From: Nocardia caishijiensis NBRC 108228
GTDB taxonomy: Bacteria; Actinomycetota; Actinomycetes; Mycobacteriales; Mycobacteriaceae
Reading direction: 5' to 3'
Length of the DNA stretch: 64,000 bases
Assembly: GCF_001612825.1 (NCBI RefSeq)
Contig: NZ_BDBE01000026.1
Coordinates: 27,701 to 91,700, forward strand
Shown piece after piece: positions 51,953-61,502 of the stretch. Positions within the stretch are counted from its first letter, which is position 1. Each line of letters starts with the position of its first letter. The notes beneath the pieces were generated by a model that was not told the DNA's origin, made no database searches, and saw nothing but the letters and a program-made list of their open reading frames with translations. The position numbers and the translations under genes were made by a program.

Positions 51953-52714
51953 ATGGTGGAATCGACGGCGCGGCGAGTGGTGCTGGTGACCGGGGCTTCG
52001 CGCGGGATCGGTGCGGAGACGGCGAGACAATTCGGTGCGACGGGTGCGCACGTGCTCGTGAACTTCCGGGAGAAACGCAAGCGGGCCGAGACCGTCGTCA
52101 CCGAGATCGTGACGGCCGGTGGGAGCGCCTCGGCGATCGGCGCGGATGTGTCGAAGTCCGACGATGTCGCGGCGATGGCGGCCGATATCCAGCGCACGCA
52201 TGGTCGGCTGGATGTGTTGGTGCTCAATGCCTCCGGCGGTCTCGAGCGTGACGCGGACCCCGGCTACGCGCTGCGCCTCAATCGGGACGCGCAGGTGGAT
52301 CTCGCGACGGCGATGCTGCCCTTGATGCCGTCGGGCGGCCGCATCGTCTTCGTCACCAGCCATCAGGCGCACTTCATCCACGAGCAGTCCGATGTTCCTG
52401 CGGGTTACACACCGATCGCGCGGAGCAAGCGCGCGGGTGAGGACGCCCTGCGCGCGCTGATGCCCGAATTCCGCTCGCGGGGCGTTGGTTTCACTGTGGT
52501 GTCCGGCGACATGATCGACGGCACGATCATCGTCCGGCTGCTGGAACGGCGTGACGCGAGCAGTGTCGCGTCACGCCGTGCGGCGGGCCCGTTGCCGACG
52601 GTCGAGGACTTCGCCGCGGCGATCGTGACCGCGGCCGAGTCCGACGGCGCCGACGGGCGGACGGTGTACGTCGGCGGTGCGGACTATCTCACCTCGACCG
52701 CAGCCGGGCGGTGA
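51953..52714 (+). CDS. SDR-family oxidoreductase in the HxlR group
   Basis: This 253-residue short-chain dehydrogenase has VVLVTGASRGIGAETARQFGATGAHVLVNFREKRKRAE (Arg after beta-2, NADP preference likely) and LNASGG in place of the usual NNAG. The active-site region is VTSHQAHFIHEQSDVPAGYTPIARSKRAG (Ser-Tyr-Lys spacing kept, with an insertion). The ATG at 51953 has GGGAGGAG upstream; an ATG at 51914 would lie inside the operator-like repeat. It ends convergent with hsaF, 58 bp apart. Confidence 0.83.
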   Translation: MVESTARRVVLVTGASRGIGAETARQFGATGAHVLVNFREKRKRAETVVTEIVTAGGSASAIGADVSKSDDVAAMAADIQRTHGRLDVLVLNASGGLERDADPGYALRLNRDAQVDLATAMLPLMPSGGRIVFVTSHQAHFIHEQSDVPAGYTPIARSKRAGEDALRALMPEFRSRGVGFTVVSGDMIDGTIIVRLLERRDASSVASRRAAGPLPTVEDFAAAIVTAAESDGADGRTVYVGGADYLTSTAAGR

Positions 52715-52772
52715 CGATCTTCGGGCAAAGTCAGCCCCTGAACTATCGACGCCGTCGACTCCAGCGCGGGAG

Positions 52773-53801
52773 CTACGCGGCGCTTTCGCGTCGGAGTTCG
52801 AGGGCGATGTCGATGAGTTGATCTTCCTGGCCGCCGACCAGTTTGCGTCGGCCCGCGCGGACGAGCATTTCGGCGGCGGAGACACCGTAGCGTTCGGCTT
52901 GGCGTTCGGCGTGCTTGAGGAAGCTGGAGTAGACGCCCGCATAGCCCATCATGAGGGATTGGCGGTCCAGGAGGCATTCGGTCGGCATGGCCGGGCTCAC
53001 GACATCTTCGGCGGCGTCGGCGATGGCGAAGAAGTCGATGCCGGTTGTGATCCCGAGTTTGTCGCAGACCCCGACGAGGGCTTCGACGGGGGTGTTGCCC
53101 GCGCCCGCGCCGAAGCGGCGTGCGCTGCCGTCGATTTGAGTGGCGCCCGCGCGAATGGCGTAAATGCTGTTGGCGACGGCGAGGTCGAGGTTTTCGTGAC
53201 CGTGGAAGCCGACGCGGGCGTCGGTGCCGAGTTCGGCGACCAGGGCGGCGACGCGGTCGGAGACCTGGTCGAGGACCAGAGCACCCGCGGAGTCGACGAT
53301 GTAAACGCATTGGCAGCCCGCATCGGCCATGATGCGGGCTTGTTTCGCCAGCTCCTCGGGGGTCTGGGTGTGCGACATCATGAGGAACCCGACGGTCTCC
53401 AGACCGAGGTCGCGGGCGTAGCCGAAGTGCTGGATGGAGACGTCGGCTTCGGTGCAGTGCGTGGCGATGCGGCAGATGGAGGCGCCGTTGTCCTGGGAGA
53501 TCTTGATGTCTTCTTTGACTCCCACGCCGGGCAGCATCAGGACCGCGATCTCGGCCTGCTCGGCGGTGTCGGCGGCGATTCGCACCAGTTCCTGTTCAGG
53601 GGTTCTGGAGAATCCGTAGTTGAACGAGGAACCGCCGAGTCCGTCGCCGTGGGTGACTTCGATGACGGGAACACCGGCGCCGTCGAGTGCGGCGACGATG
53701 GCGCGGACCTCGCTGGTCGTGAATTGGTGACGTTTGTGGTGCGACCCGTCGCGCAGGCAGGTGTCGGTGATACGGATGTCGAGATCAGCGGAGTACGGCA
53801 T
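52773..53801 (-). CDS. hsaF: 4-hydroxy-2-oxovalerate (-oxohexanoate) aldolase, HsaF/DmpG type
   Basis: This 342-residue Mn2+-dependent class II aldolase cleaves 4-hydroxy-2-oxoacids to pyruvate and an aldehyde. It has the N-terminal [21 protein letters not shown] with the catalytic Asp and His, [33 protein letters not shown] with metal ligands, and the C-terminal DmpG communication domain. In M. tuberculosis HsaF/HsaG form a channelling complex in cholesterol A/B-ring degradation. It lies 38 bp after the dehydrogenase gene. The start is the ATG at 53801. Confidence 0.9.
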   Translation of the reverse strand: MPYSADLDIRITDTCLRDGSHHKRHQFTTSEVRAIVAALDGAGVPVIEVTHGDGLGGSSFNYGFSRTPEQELVRIAADTAEQAEIAVLMLPGVGVKEDIKISQDNGASICRIATHCTEADVSIQHFGYARDLGLETVGFLMMSHTQTPEELAKQARIMADAGCQCVYIVDSAGALVLDQVSDRVAALVAELGTDARVGFHGHENLDLAVANSIYAIRAGATQIDGSARRFGAGAGNTPVEALVGVCDKLGITTGIDFFAIADAAEDVVSPAMPTECLLDRQSLMMGYAGVYSSFLKHAERQAERYGVSAAEMLVRAGRRKLVGGQEDQLIDIALELRRESAA

Positions 53802-53839
53802 GGGAATTCCTGACGAGGTCGGGGCGGAGGGGTGCGCGC

Positions 53840-54748
53840 TCACACGCGGGCGGCGTGGATCTGATCGGCCATGACTTCGCCGACCTTGGTGGCGGCGGCG
53901 GTCATGATGTCGAGATTGCCCGCGTACGGCGGCAGGAAATCGCCCGCGCCTTCGACTTCCACGAACACCGATACCTTCGCCAGCCCACCGGAAACCACCG
54001 ACGGTTCGTCGAACTGTGGTTCGTTCAGAAGCCGATAGCCGGGCACGTACTGCTGGATATCGGCGACCATCCGATGCACCGAATCAGTGATCGCGGCACG
54101 GTCGGCGTCCTCGGGGATAGCGCAGAAAATGGTGTCGCGCATGATCATCGGCGGTTCGGCCGGGTTGAGGATGATGATCGCCTTGCCGCGCTTGGCACCG
54201 CCGATGGTTTCCACACCACGGCTGGTGGTCTTGGTGAATTCGTCGATGTTGGCGCGGGTACCGGGTCCGGCCGACACCGACGACACCGAGGCCACGATTT
54301 CGGCGTAGGGCACCGGAACGACTCGCGAGACAGCGGCCACGACAGGAATCGTCGCCTGTCCACCACAGGTGATCATATTGACGTTCGGCGCATCGACCAG
54401 CGACGCGAGATTGACCGGGGGCACGACGGCGGGCCCGACCGCGGCCGGAGTCAAATCGACGGCCCGAATGCCCAATTCGGCGTATCGCGGTGCGGCGGCA
54501 CGATGCACATAGGCCGAGGTCGCTTCGAAGACGAGATCGGGCTTCTCCGGTTGAGCGAGCAGCCAGTCGACGCCCTCTGCCGAGGTCTCCAAGCCGAGCC
54601 CACGAGCCCGCTTCAGCCCTTCACTGGCCGGGTCGATCCCGATCATCCACCGCGGTTCGATGGATTCCGACCGCAACAGTTTGTAGAGCAGATCGGTGCT
54701 GATATTGCCGGATCCGACGATCGCGGCGGTGACGTTTCCGTTGGCCAC
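53840..54748 (-). CDS. hsaG: Acylating acetaldehyde/propionaldehyde dehydrogenase, HsaG/DmpF type
   Basis: This 302-residue NAD-dependent enzyme turns the aldehyde released by the aldolase into acyl-CoA. It has the Rossmann motif [35 protein letters not shown] with the catalytic Cys, [16 protein letters not shown] and [18 protein letters not shown]. The GTG start is preceded by AGGAGG. Coupling with the adjacent aldolase gives substrate channelling in known pairs. Confidence 0.9.
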   Translation of the reverse strand: MANGNVTAAIVGSGNISTDLLYKLLRSESIEPRWMIGIDPASEGLKRARGLGLETSAEGVDWLLAQPEKPDLVFEATSAYVHRAAAPRYAELGIRAVDLTPAAVGPAVVPPVNLASLVDAPNVNMITCGGQATIPVVAAVSRVVPVPYAEIVASVSSVSAGPGTRANIDEFTKTTSRGVETIGGAKRGKAIIILNPAEPPMIMRDTIFCAIPEDADRAAITDSVHRMVADIQQYVPGYRLLNEPQFDEPSVVSGGLAKVSVFVEVEGAGDFLPPYAGNLDIMTAAATKVGEVMADQIHAARV

Positions 54749-54833
54749 GGTAAGCCTCCTCGGGTTTGGGGCCGGTGAACCGGCGAAGTACTGGATTACC
54801 GCGTCGACTCAGCGGCGGAGAGGTAGCGCGGGC

Positions 54834-55619
54834 CTAGGTGAAACGCAGTCGGACAGAACCGAGTCCGGTGAATTCGGCGAGGAAGTCGTCGCCGGGGCGG
54901 GCATCGATCGCGCGGGTGCAGGAGCCGGGCAGCACGATGTCACCGGCTTTGAGGCGCACTCCGAAGGTCGCGACCTTGCGTGCCAGCCAGGCCACCGCGA
55001 TCACCGGGTCGCCGAGGACCGCGTCGCTGCGGCCTTCGGCGACGACCTCATCGTTGCGAGTGAGGACCGCATCGATGGCCTTGATGTCGATATCGGCCGG
55101 AGCCACCCGCTGCTTGCCGAGGACGAAACCGGCCGAGGACGCGTTGTCGGAAATGGTGTCGGCCAACCCGATCTTCCAGTCTTCGATCCGCGAATCGATC
55201 AACTCGATCGCGGGCGCGTAGGCGACGGTCGCGGCCAGGACGTCGGCTTCGGTGCAGTCCTCGCCGGGCAGGTCCTTGCCGAGGACGAATCCGACCTCGA
55301 CTTCCACGCGGGGTAGCAGGTACTGGGCGGTGTCGACGGGGATGTCTTCGAAGACTTCCATCTCGGCCAGCAGGTGTCCGTAGTCGGGTTCGTCGACGCC
55401 CATCATCTGCTGCATCGCCTTGGACGACAGTCCGACTTTGTGCCCGACGACCTGGGCGCCGTCACGCAGCCTGCGCTGGATGTTGAGCAACTGGATCTCG
55501 TAGGCGTCGACCACATCGATACCCGGATACCGGTCGACCAGCGGCGCCACGGCCACCCGATCCTGTTCGGCGCGTGCCAATTCATCGGCAAGCTCGCTGC
55601 GCACCGTGGGGCTCAACAT
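54834..55619 (-). CDS. hsaE: 2-hydroxypenta/hexa-2,4-dienoate hydratase, HsaE/MhpD type
   Basis: This 261-residue hydratase adds water to 2-hydroxydienoates from meta-ring cleavage, giving the aldolase substrate. It has VGHKVGLSSKAMQQMMGVDEPDYGHLL, VEVEVGFVLGKDLPGEDCTEADV with metal-binding Glu residues, and LIDSRIEDWKIGLADTISDNASSAGFVLG. Gene order hsaE-hsaG-hsaF matches the M. tuberculosis cholesterol cluster, although 3-phenylpropionate (mhp) pathways use the same three steps. Confidence 0.9.
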   Translation of the reverse strand: MLSPTVRSELADELARAEQDRVAVAPLVDRYPGIDVVDAYEIQLLNIQRRLRDGAQVVGHKVGLSSKAMQQMMGVDEPDYGHLLAEMEVFEDIPVDTAQYLLPRVEVEVGFVLGKDLPGEDCTEADVLAATVAYAPAIELIDSRIEDWKIGLADTISDNASSAGFVLGKQRVAPADIDIKAIDAVLTRNDEVVAEGRSDAVLGDPVIAVAWLARKVATFGVRLKAGDIVLPGSCTRAIDARPGDDFLAEFTGLGSVRLRFT

Positions 55620-55746
55620 GTTGTCCCCGTCCTTGTCGTGGTGATCATGTACCCCATGCTCCTAGGAAACAGACCAGCCGAACCGTCCGCTTCCCGCTGG
55701 CCGGAAAGAAATTCGGTGACCTTCCCGAATTCTGGGAAAGCCGCTG

Positions 55747-57155
55747 TCACAGCTGGGCGGTGTCGGCCCGGCGAGGCATGAACGCGCAGGCCACGACCAT
55801 CACCACCGTCATCACGGCGATGGCGAGGAACACGAGATGCATTGCCCCGACGAGTTTTTCCGGAGCCGGAGACCCCGCGATCCGAGCGTTGACGATGGCG
55901 CCGAACACGGCCACACCCAAGCACTCCCGAGCGAACGGGCGAACAGCGCGGCCGAGGTGACCACACCCCGCTCCGACCAGGCGGCGCCGGTCTGTGCCGC
56001 GATGAGCGTGGGCGTGGCGACCAGCCCCATTCCCGCACCGACAACGAAACACGATGCGGCAACCTGCCAGAGCGCCGAGTTCTCATCGATGAGCAAGGTC
56101 GAGGTGGCCCCGATCGTCGCGACACAAGCTCCCGACACCGCACAAGCCCGGAAACCGAAGCGCAGGTACACCTTTCCCGCCTGCGCGGCAGACAGCGGCC
56201 AGCCCAGCGTGAGCGCACCGGTGACGAGCCCGGCAACCAGCGCGCCCGTCCCCAGCACCCCTTGGTTGAACATCGGCACATAGGTGGTGAACCCGAACAG
56301 CAGCGCACCACCGAGCATCGCCGCCACCGTGCTCGCCGGCACCACCGGTCGGGTGAAGATCCACAACGGCAGAATCGGGTGTGCCGCACGGGTTTCGACC
56401 ACGACGAAGAGAGCCAGCAGCAGTGCGGCTCCGGTGAACACACCGATTCCCGTCGGCGAATCCCACGCCCAGGCGCGACCACCTTCGAGCAGCCCGAGGA
56501 CCAGCGCACTCGCACCGGCGGTGAGCAGGAGCGCCCCCGCACAGTCGATGCGGGACTGCCGCCGAGGCACCGTTTCGTGGAAGCCGCGCACCAGCATCCA
56601 CGCGGCGAGCACGGCCAGCGGCAGGTTGATCAGGAAGATCCAGCGCCAGCCGAGATAGTCGGCGAAGACGCCGCCGAGCAGCGGACCGGTCACCGACGCC
56701 ACCGCCCACACCCCGGCGAGATAGCCCTGGATCGTTGCGCGTTCGGCCAGGGTGTAGAGGTCGCTCGCGATCACCATGGTCGTCGGCTGGATCGCGCCCG
56801 CACCGAGCCCCTGCACCGCGCGGAACACGATCAGCGCGAGCATGCTGTTCGCCAGCCCGCACAGCAGCGAGCCGAGCGCGAAGACCACGATCCCGAACAG
56901 CATCACCGGTTTTCGGCCGAACGTATCGGCCAGCGCGCCGTAGACGGGAACCGTGACGGCCTGGGCGAGTAGATAACTGGAGAACAACCAGGGGAACAGC
57001 GCGAAATCGCCGAGGCTGTCGGTGATGGCGAGCACCGCCGTAGCGAGGATCGTCGAGTCGAGGGCGACGAGCCCGGTCGCGAGCATCAGCGACACGAGCA
57101 CCGGTCCACGCTCGGACCCGAATCCCACCGATTCCCGAGCGGTATCAATGGCCAC
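55747..57155 (-). pseudogene. MFS transporter with C-terminal frameshift
   Basis: This is a DHA-type transporter of 14 helices (VSLMLATGLVALDSTILATAVLAITDSL, GALADTFGRKPVMLFG). It reads in one frame down to FARSLGSA near 55921. The remainder (LGVAVFGAIVNARIAGSPAPEKLVGAMHLVFLAIAVMTVVMVVACAFMPRR) is in a different frame that stops at 55747. One base appears to be missing between 55920 and 55921. Either the last two helices are lost or this is a sequencing error. The gene starts 15 bp after the KshB-like reductase, so steroid or aromatic uptake is a reasonable guess. Confidence 0.82.
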
Positions 57156-57170
57156 AGCCCACCTCCCGGA

Positions 57171-58199
57171 TCAGAAGCGGATGCGGACAGTGCCGGTGCG
57201 TGGGCGCGCCTGACAAGCGAGGATGTACCCGGCGGCGATGTCGTCGTGGTCCAGCACGCCGGTCCTGCCCATCTCGACCTCACCGTCGAGCACCGTGCAG
57301 GCGCACGAACCGCACTCACCTTCCCGGCACGAGTACGGGACATCGAGTCCGCGGGCGAGCATGACGTCGACGAGCGTCCGGTCGCGGGGCCAGCGCAGCG
57401 CGTGCACGCTGCCGTCGAGTTCCACGTCCACGTCGGCGGCATCGGTGGTGTCCTCGACGTCGGCGAAAGGGTCTCCCGAGAGGGACACGAACACCTCGGT
57501 GGTCACCAGCTCCCGTGGGCGGTCGGCCAGTGCCTCGGCCACGACCGCCATGAACGGCGCAGGACCGCACAGGTACGAGTGGTGGTCGGCGTACGGCGCG
57601 GCGAAATCGGCCAGCGCACCGGCATCGGGCAGACCCCGTTCGGACTGCAACCAGTGGGCCACCGTGAGCCGGTCCGGGTATTGTCGCTCGAGTTCGGTGA
57701 GCGCCCGATCGAAGATCACCGACTCCCGATCCCGGTTGGCGTAGAACAGCTCCACGTCGCCCCGCCCACCGACCAGCGCCGAAACCAGAATCGACAGCAC
57801 CGGCGTGATCCCACTGCCCCCGGCCCACAGCAGCAGATCCGCGTCGAGCGAGGCGGGCGTGAAGGTTCCCGCAGGCAGCAGCACATCGACGCTGTCACCG
57901 ACGGACACATTGTCGCACAACCAGTTCGACCCGTACCCACCCTCGGTACGCTTGACCGTCACCTTGGGCGGTTCCCCCGTGAGCGGCGAGCTCGCCAGCG
58001 AATAACACCGCGCCACCGGCGGCTCACCGGGTATCCGCAGGGTGAGAAACTGACCAGGCCGATAGCGGAACCGCTCCGCGACACTGTCGGGAACCTCGAA
58101 GACGAACGACCGCGCGTCAGCCGTCTCCTCGACCACCGCCGCGACCCGCAACGTCACCACCCGCGTCCCACCCGGCACGTCGACACTAGCCCTCGTCAC
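57171..58199 (-). CDS. kshB: KshB-like oxygenase reductase (FAD, NAD, [2Fe-2S])
   Basis: This 342-residue electron-transfer protein has a ferredoxin-NADP reductase module (YRPGQFLTLRIPGEPPVARCYSLAS for FAD, WAGGSGITPVLSILVSAL and YANRDRESVIF for NAD). A C-terminal plant-type ferredoxin follows with CREGECGSCAC and a fourth Cys in ILACQARP. The domain order and local sequence resemble KshB, the reductase of 3-ketosteroid 9-alpha-hydroxylase. The hsaEGF cluster downstream supports a steroid role, but phenylacetate-type reductases share the layout. No KshA oxygenase is in the window. GTG start. Confidence 0.75.
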   Translation of the reverse strand: MTRASVDVPGGTRVVTLRVAAVVEETADARSFVFEVPDSVAERFRYRPGQFLTLRIPGEPPVARCYSLASSPLTGEPPKVTVKRTEGGYGSNWLCDNVSVGDSVDVLLPAGTFTPASLDADLLLWAGGSGITPVLSILVSALVGGRGDVELFYANRDRESVIFDRALTELERQYPDRLTVAHWLQSERGLPDAGALADFAAPYADHHSYLCGPAPFMAVVAEALADRPRELVTTEVFVSLSGDPFADVEDTTDAADVDVELDGSVHALRWPRDRTLVDVMLARGLDVPYSCREGECGSCACTVLDGEVEMGRTGVLDHDDIAAGYILACQARPRTGTVRIRF

Positions 58200-58375
58200 C
58201 GATGTCCTCCTACGCTCGCGAACACGTCACCACGACCGTCCCAGCCCCACGCCTCCACGAAGAGCTCAGTTCCCGGTGGTCGGGAGGCCGTGCTCGACGG
58301 CCCGCTCACCGGGAGATTTCGGGGTTCGCCGGATAGGCCGACTGGCCGCCCGTCAGCATCGAAAGTCTCTGGGCG

Positions 58376-58768
58376 GTGGACCTCGGTGACGGCACGGCGC
58401 GAGTGGACAACACGCCCTGGTTCGTTCGCGGGATCGCCAGCGGAGACATCGTCGCGGTGGCGCCTGACGATGACGGTGTTCTCTGGGCAGGTCGGACGAT
58501 CCACCCTTCGCAGAACTGCACCATCCGCTTGATCGTGTTGAAAGACGGTGGCTCGTCCGCCGCCCGCGAGAGCGTCCTGAAGGCCTTCCACCGCTTCGGC
58601 ACGACAGGTGAAGGGATCGAGCGCTACCGGATGGTGGCGTTGGATCTACCGCCAGAGGCGGACCTGTCGAAGATTCGCAAGCTGTTGGAACATGGTGAAG
58701 AACAGGGTTGGTGGCACTGGGAGGAAGGGTGTGTCACCGAAGCGTGGAACGCCACCGAGCGAGAGTGA
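58376..58768 (+). CDS. DUF4265 protein with uncertain 5' end
   Basis: The frame from the GTG at 58376 encodes 130 residues (DLGDGTARVDNTPWFVRGIASGDIVAVAPDDDGVLWAGRTI ... RIRKLLEHGEEQGWWHWEEG-like end), a DUF4265 pattern. Family members normally include ESLWA just before this point. Those residues are present upstream in frame (58361-58375) without any ATG, GTG or TTG back to a TAG at 58334. The 5' end is therefore truncated, frameshifted or started at an unusual codon. Function unknown. Confidence 0.6.
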   Translation: MDLGDGTARVDNTPWFVRGIASGDIVAVAPDDDGVLWAGRTIHPSQNCTIRLIVLKDGGSSAARESVLKAFHRFGTTGEGIERYRMVALDLPPEADLSKIRKLLEHGEEQGWWHWEEGCVTEAWNATERE

Positions 58769-58832
58769 TCATCTCTGCGATCGGAGTACTCCCACGCCCA
58801 GCTCTCCGACCGGACCATGTCCGAGGTGGGGT

Positions 58833-60143
58833 TCAGTCGTGGAGTGGAAAGTTGGCTCGGATGGTGTTGTGGGGATCGCGGGCGGTTTTGATCTGTCGTA
58901 GGCGCGCAAGGGTTTCCGAGTCGAAGGCCGCCGAGGCCGCCTCGCCGGGAGCGAGGAAGGTGTAGGGCTTGGAACCGGTGATGTGGGGGCCGAGGGCGTC
59001 GAGGGTATGGGTGAACATGGTCTGGATGTCATCGAGCAGGTGGGGGAGGCCGAGGCCGAGCATGTAGAGGGCGTACGGCTCGGTGACGGGCCCACGGGCG
59101 CCACCGCCTGGGCGGGTTTCGGCGAGGGCACCGCCGAGACCACGGATCTGGATGTTGAGCAGTGGCGCGACGGGGGCCTCGACGAGGGTTTTGACGACCG
59201 CGTCGTCTAGGTCGGTGAGCAGTTCGCCGCGCGACAGCGAGGGGCTCGGGTCGGTCGGTTCGGCGGTGATCCGGCCGATCTGCGCCGGGGTCAATTCGCC
59301 TCGCGTGTCGGTGAGAATTCCCCCGATGCTGTCGAGCCGGGCGGTCAGTGCCCGACCTTCGTCCGGCTCGCCGAGGTAGGCGAAGTCGAGGGCGACAGTC
59401 GGTGCGGTTCCGGGGATCTGATAGCGCTGCAACCAGACCGACAACTCTCGCGGCGCGTTCGTGGTGAATTCGGTGAAGAGATCGAACACTTCGCGGGTGC
59501 GGTCGGCGGACCACAGGACGCGGCCGCCATAAAGGCGCGGCAGTGGGAACAGGTCGAACTCGATCTCGGTGACGATCGCGAAATCGCCGCCGCCGCCGCG
59601 CAGTGCCCAGAACAGATCCGGGTCGGAATCGGCGGTGATCCGAGCGCATCGGCCGTCGGCATCGACGATCTCGAAGGCACGCACCGCGTCGGCGGCCCAG
59701 CCGTACTTGCGTGCGAACCAACCGAATCCGCCACCGAGGGTGTAGCCGGTGACGCCGACGACGGGATTGCTACCGGCTAGCCCGGTCAAGCCGTGCGCAG
59801 CCGCGGCGGCTTGGACGACACCCCATTGCACGCCGGTACCGACCCGCGCTGTCCGGTGCTCCGCGTCGATCTCGAGACGGTCCAGGGCGCCGGTGCGGAG
59901 GAGGATCGCGTCCTCGATTCCACCGGTCGCGCCGTGACCGGTTGTCTGCGTGACCACCTGTCTGCCCGCGCTCCGCGCGAATTTCACCACGTCGGCGGCG
60001 TCCTGGGCGTCTGCCACCACGACAACTGCCGAAACCGGCTGCGCCACCGCCAAATTCCACGGTTGTCCGGCGTGGTCGAATCCGGCGTCGCCGGGCAGCA
60101 GCACACGTCCACGAACCGTGCTCCGCAATTCCTCGATACCCAT
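58833..60143 (-). CDS. FAD-linked oxidoreductase with berberine-bridge (BBE) C-terminus
   Basis: This is a 436-residue flavoprotein of the vanillyl-alcohol oxidase fold. It has VVVVADAQDAADVVKFARSAGRQVVTQTTGHGATGG with the His that can bind FAD, GVTGYTLGGGFGWFARKYGWAAD, and FEIVDADGRCARITADSDPDLFWALRGGGGDFAIVTEIEF. It ends with LARLRQIKTARDPHNTIRANFPL, the BBE substrate/FAD region. Relatives oxidise sugars, alkaloids or polyketides; the substrate is unknown. Start at the ATG at 60143; upstream in-frame residues look non-coding. Confidence 0.87.
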   Translation of the reverse strand: MGIEELRSTVRGRVLLPGDAGFDHAGQPWNLAVAQPVSAVVVVADAQDAADVVKFARSAGRQVVTQTTGHGATGGIEDAILLRTGALDRLEIDAEHRTARVGTGVQWGVVQAAAAAHGLTGLAGSNPVVGVTGYTLGGGFGWFARKYGWAADAVRAFEIVDADGRCARITADSDPDLFWALRGGGGDFAIVTEIEFDLFPLPRLYGGRVLWSADRTREVFDLFTEFTTNAPRELSVWLQRYQIPGTAPTVALDFAYLGEPDEGRALTARLDSIGGILTDTRGELTPAQIGRITAEPTDPSPSLSRGELLTDLDDAVVKTLVEAPVAPLLNIQIRGLGGALAETRPGGGARGPVTEPYALYMLGLGLPHLLDDIQTMFTHTLDALGPHITGSKPYTFLAPGEAASAAFDSETLARLRQIKTARDPHNTIRANFPLHD

Positions 60144-60208
60144 CGCTCTGTCCTCACTTGCTGTTGCTGTGATCTCAGGTTGTTCCTGGTTGACGATGCG
60201 GGGCAGGA

Positions 60209-60225
60209 AACTGTGACACACAGTT
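60209..60225. promoter_or_regulatory. Perfect 17-bp dyad upstream of the BBE oxidoreductase
   Basis: AACTGTG-aca-CACAGTT has 7-bp perfect arms, 66 bp upstream of the BBE gene start, within a 275-bp gene-free stretch (60144-60418). It is a candidate operator for an unidentified regulator. Confidence 0.4.
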
Positions 60226-60418
60226 GAAACCGGACGTCATGCGTGGATTTCAGCTTGCTGTTCTGGACAAGGGCATGGCCTTCCTCACTTCGAGGCGATC
60301 AACGTGAGCAACCCTTGCGACCCTTTGCCACGGATTGCCGACTACCGCATGTTCGAAAGTCGGGCACGTCCCCAGTCCAAGTCGTTCCCCCGCTGCTACC
60401 GTCGCCCCGCGTGGCTGG

Positions 60419-61444
60419 CTAGTGCAGCAGCTCGGTGTGGGCGTGTTCCGGCGCAGTCGGGCACACATAGAGCTGCTGGTCGTAGCCGCTGCCGATTTGG
60501 ACCGCAGTATGGTTGAAACCGACGAGTGGCTCACGCACCGGTTCCTCGCGTGGGAACCAGCTACTGTTGCCGCTGGCCTCGAACGTGGCGATGGTCAGGA
60601 GGGCATCCATGTCGCTGTCGCAGGTTGGGCAGAGCCGTGGGTGGGGGTCGGTGGCGCCCCAGCGAGGCCAGCCTCCGACTTTCCAACCTGGTGCGCCAGC
60701 CAGCTCATTGTCGTAGAAGTCCTGTGGGCACGCCGCGTAGGCGCTGTCCACACCCGTGTCGGCTGCCTGCCACACCCTCCAGTTTCCGATCTGATCCCGG
60801 AGTTCCTTGCTCAGTTCCATGTGGTCGGGATATTCGGTGACCTGCTCCGGGTTGAGCAGGCACGGCTCGGGCAGGTAGTTGTCGAACTGCGTCGCGGGTG
60901 GTTCGGGAGGCGTGGCGAGGATGTCGGTGACGGTGGCGGCCGACCGCCAGAACAGCACCGTCTTGGGCATGATCGGGTGGTCGAAGGGGCACCACAGGAC
61001 CTGGAGCAGGTCTGCGCCTTCAGGTGTGCGTAGATCGGGCACGTCGCGGGCGTACAGCTGTGCGACCGGCAGCATCGGTATGGCACCCTCATATTGGACG
61101 GTCGCCAGCCTGAGCGGATCTCGCGCAGGGCGGATTCGCTCGAGGGTCTCTCGTTCCTGTGGGGTCAGGGTCCTACCGCGCGAGGCGGCACGGATCCGAC
61201 GTTCCAACCTCACCTCCGCTGGGGACAGGGCCGGGTTCATTCCGTCCACTACATGCGGTTCGTCGCAGTGCGGCCACGGCTCGCTGGCGGGCCAGAGCAG
61301 CGGTCCGCCGATGGAACTGTCCTGCGGTGACGGCGATCCGGGACGCGGGTGCAACCGGGTTGCCGTGCGTGCCAGCGGAGTCAGTTGAGGGAAGACGGTC
61401 GTGACGTCGAACGGCCGCGGCGGAGTGGTCGGGGTGCTGGTCAT
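60419..61444 (-). CDS. DUF1963-like hypothetical protein
   Basis: This is a 341-residue soluble protein. It has the family-like IGGPLLWPASEPWPHCDEPH near residue 45, ipMLPVAQLYARDVPDL in the middle, and a C-terminal KVGGWPRWGATDPHPRLCPTCDSDMDALLTIATFEA, with GFNHTAVQIGSGYDQQLYVCPTAPEHAHTELL at the end. YwqG/DUF1963 proteins show the same pattern of glycine-rich and CxxC-type segments; their role is unknown. The ATG at 61444 gives MTSTPTTPPRPF. Confidence 0.72.
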   Translation of the reverse strand: MTSTPTTPPRPFDVTTVFPQLTPLARTATRLHPRPGSPSPQDSSIGGPLLWPASEPWPHCDEPHVVDGMNPALSPAEVRLERRIRAASRGRTLTPQERETLERIRPARDPLRLATVQYEGAIPMLPVAQLYARDVPDLRTPEGADLLQVLWCPFDHPIMPKTVLFWRSAATVTDILATPPEPPATQFDNYLPEPCLLNPEQVTEYPDHMELSKELRDQIGNWRVWQAADTGVDSAYAACPQDFYDNELAGAPGWKVGGWPRWGATDPHPRLCPTCDSDMDALLTIATFEASGNSSWFPREEPVREPLVGFNHTAVQIGSGYDQQLYVCPTAPEHAHTELLH

Positions 61445-61502
61445 AGCCGCGATATTGCCAAATGGCTCTGACAACGGGCTCCCACAGCTCGCACCGGGTA
61501 TG

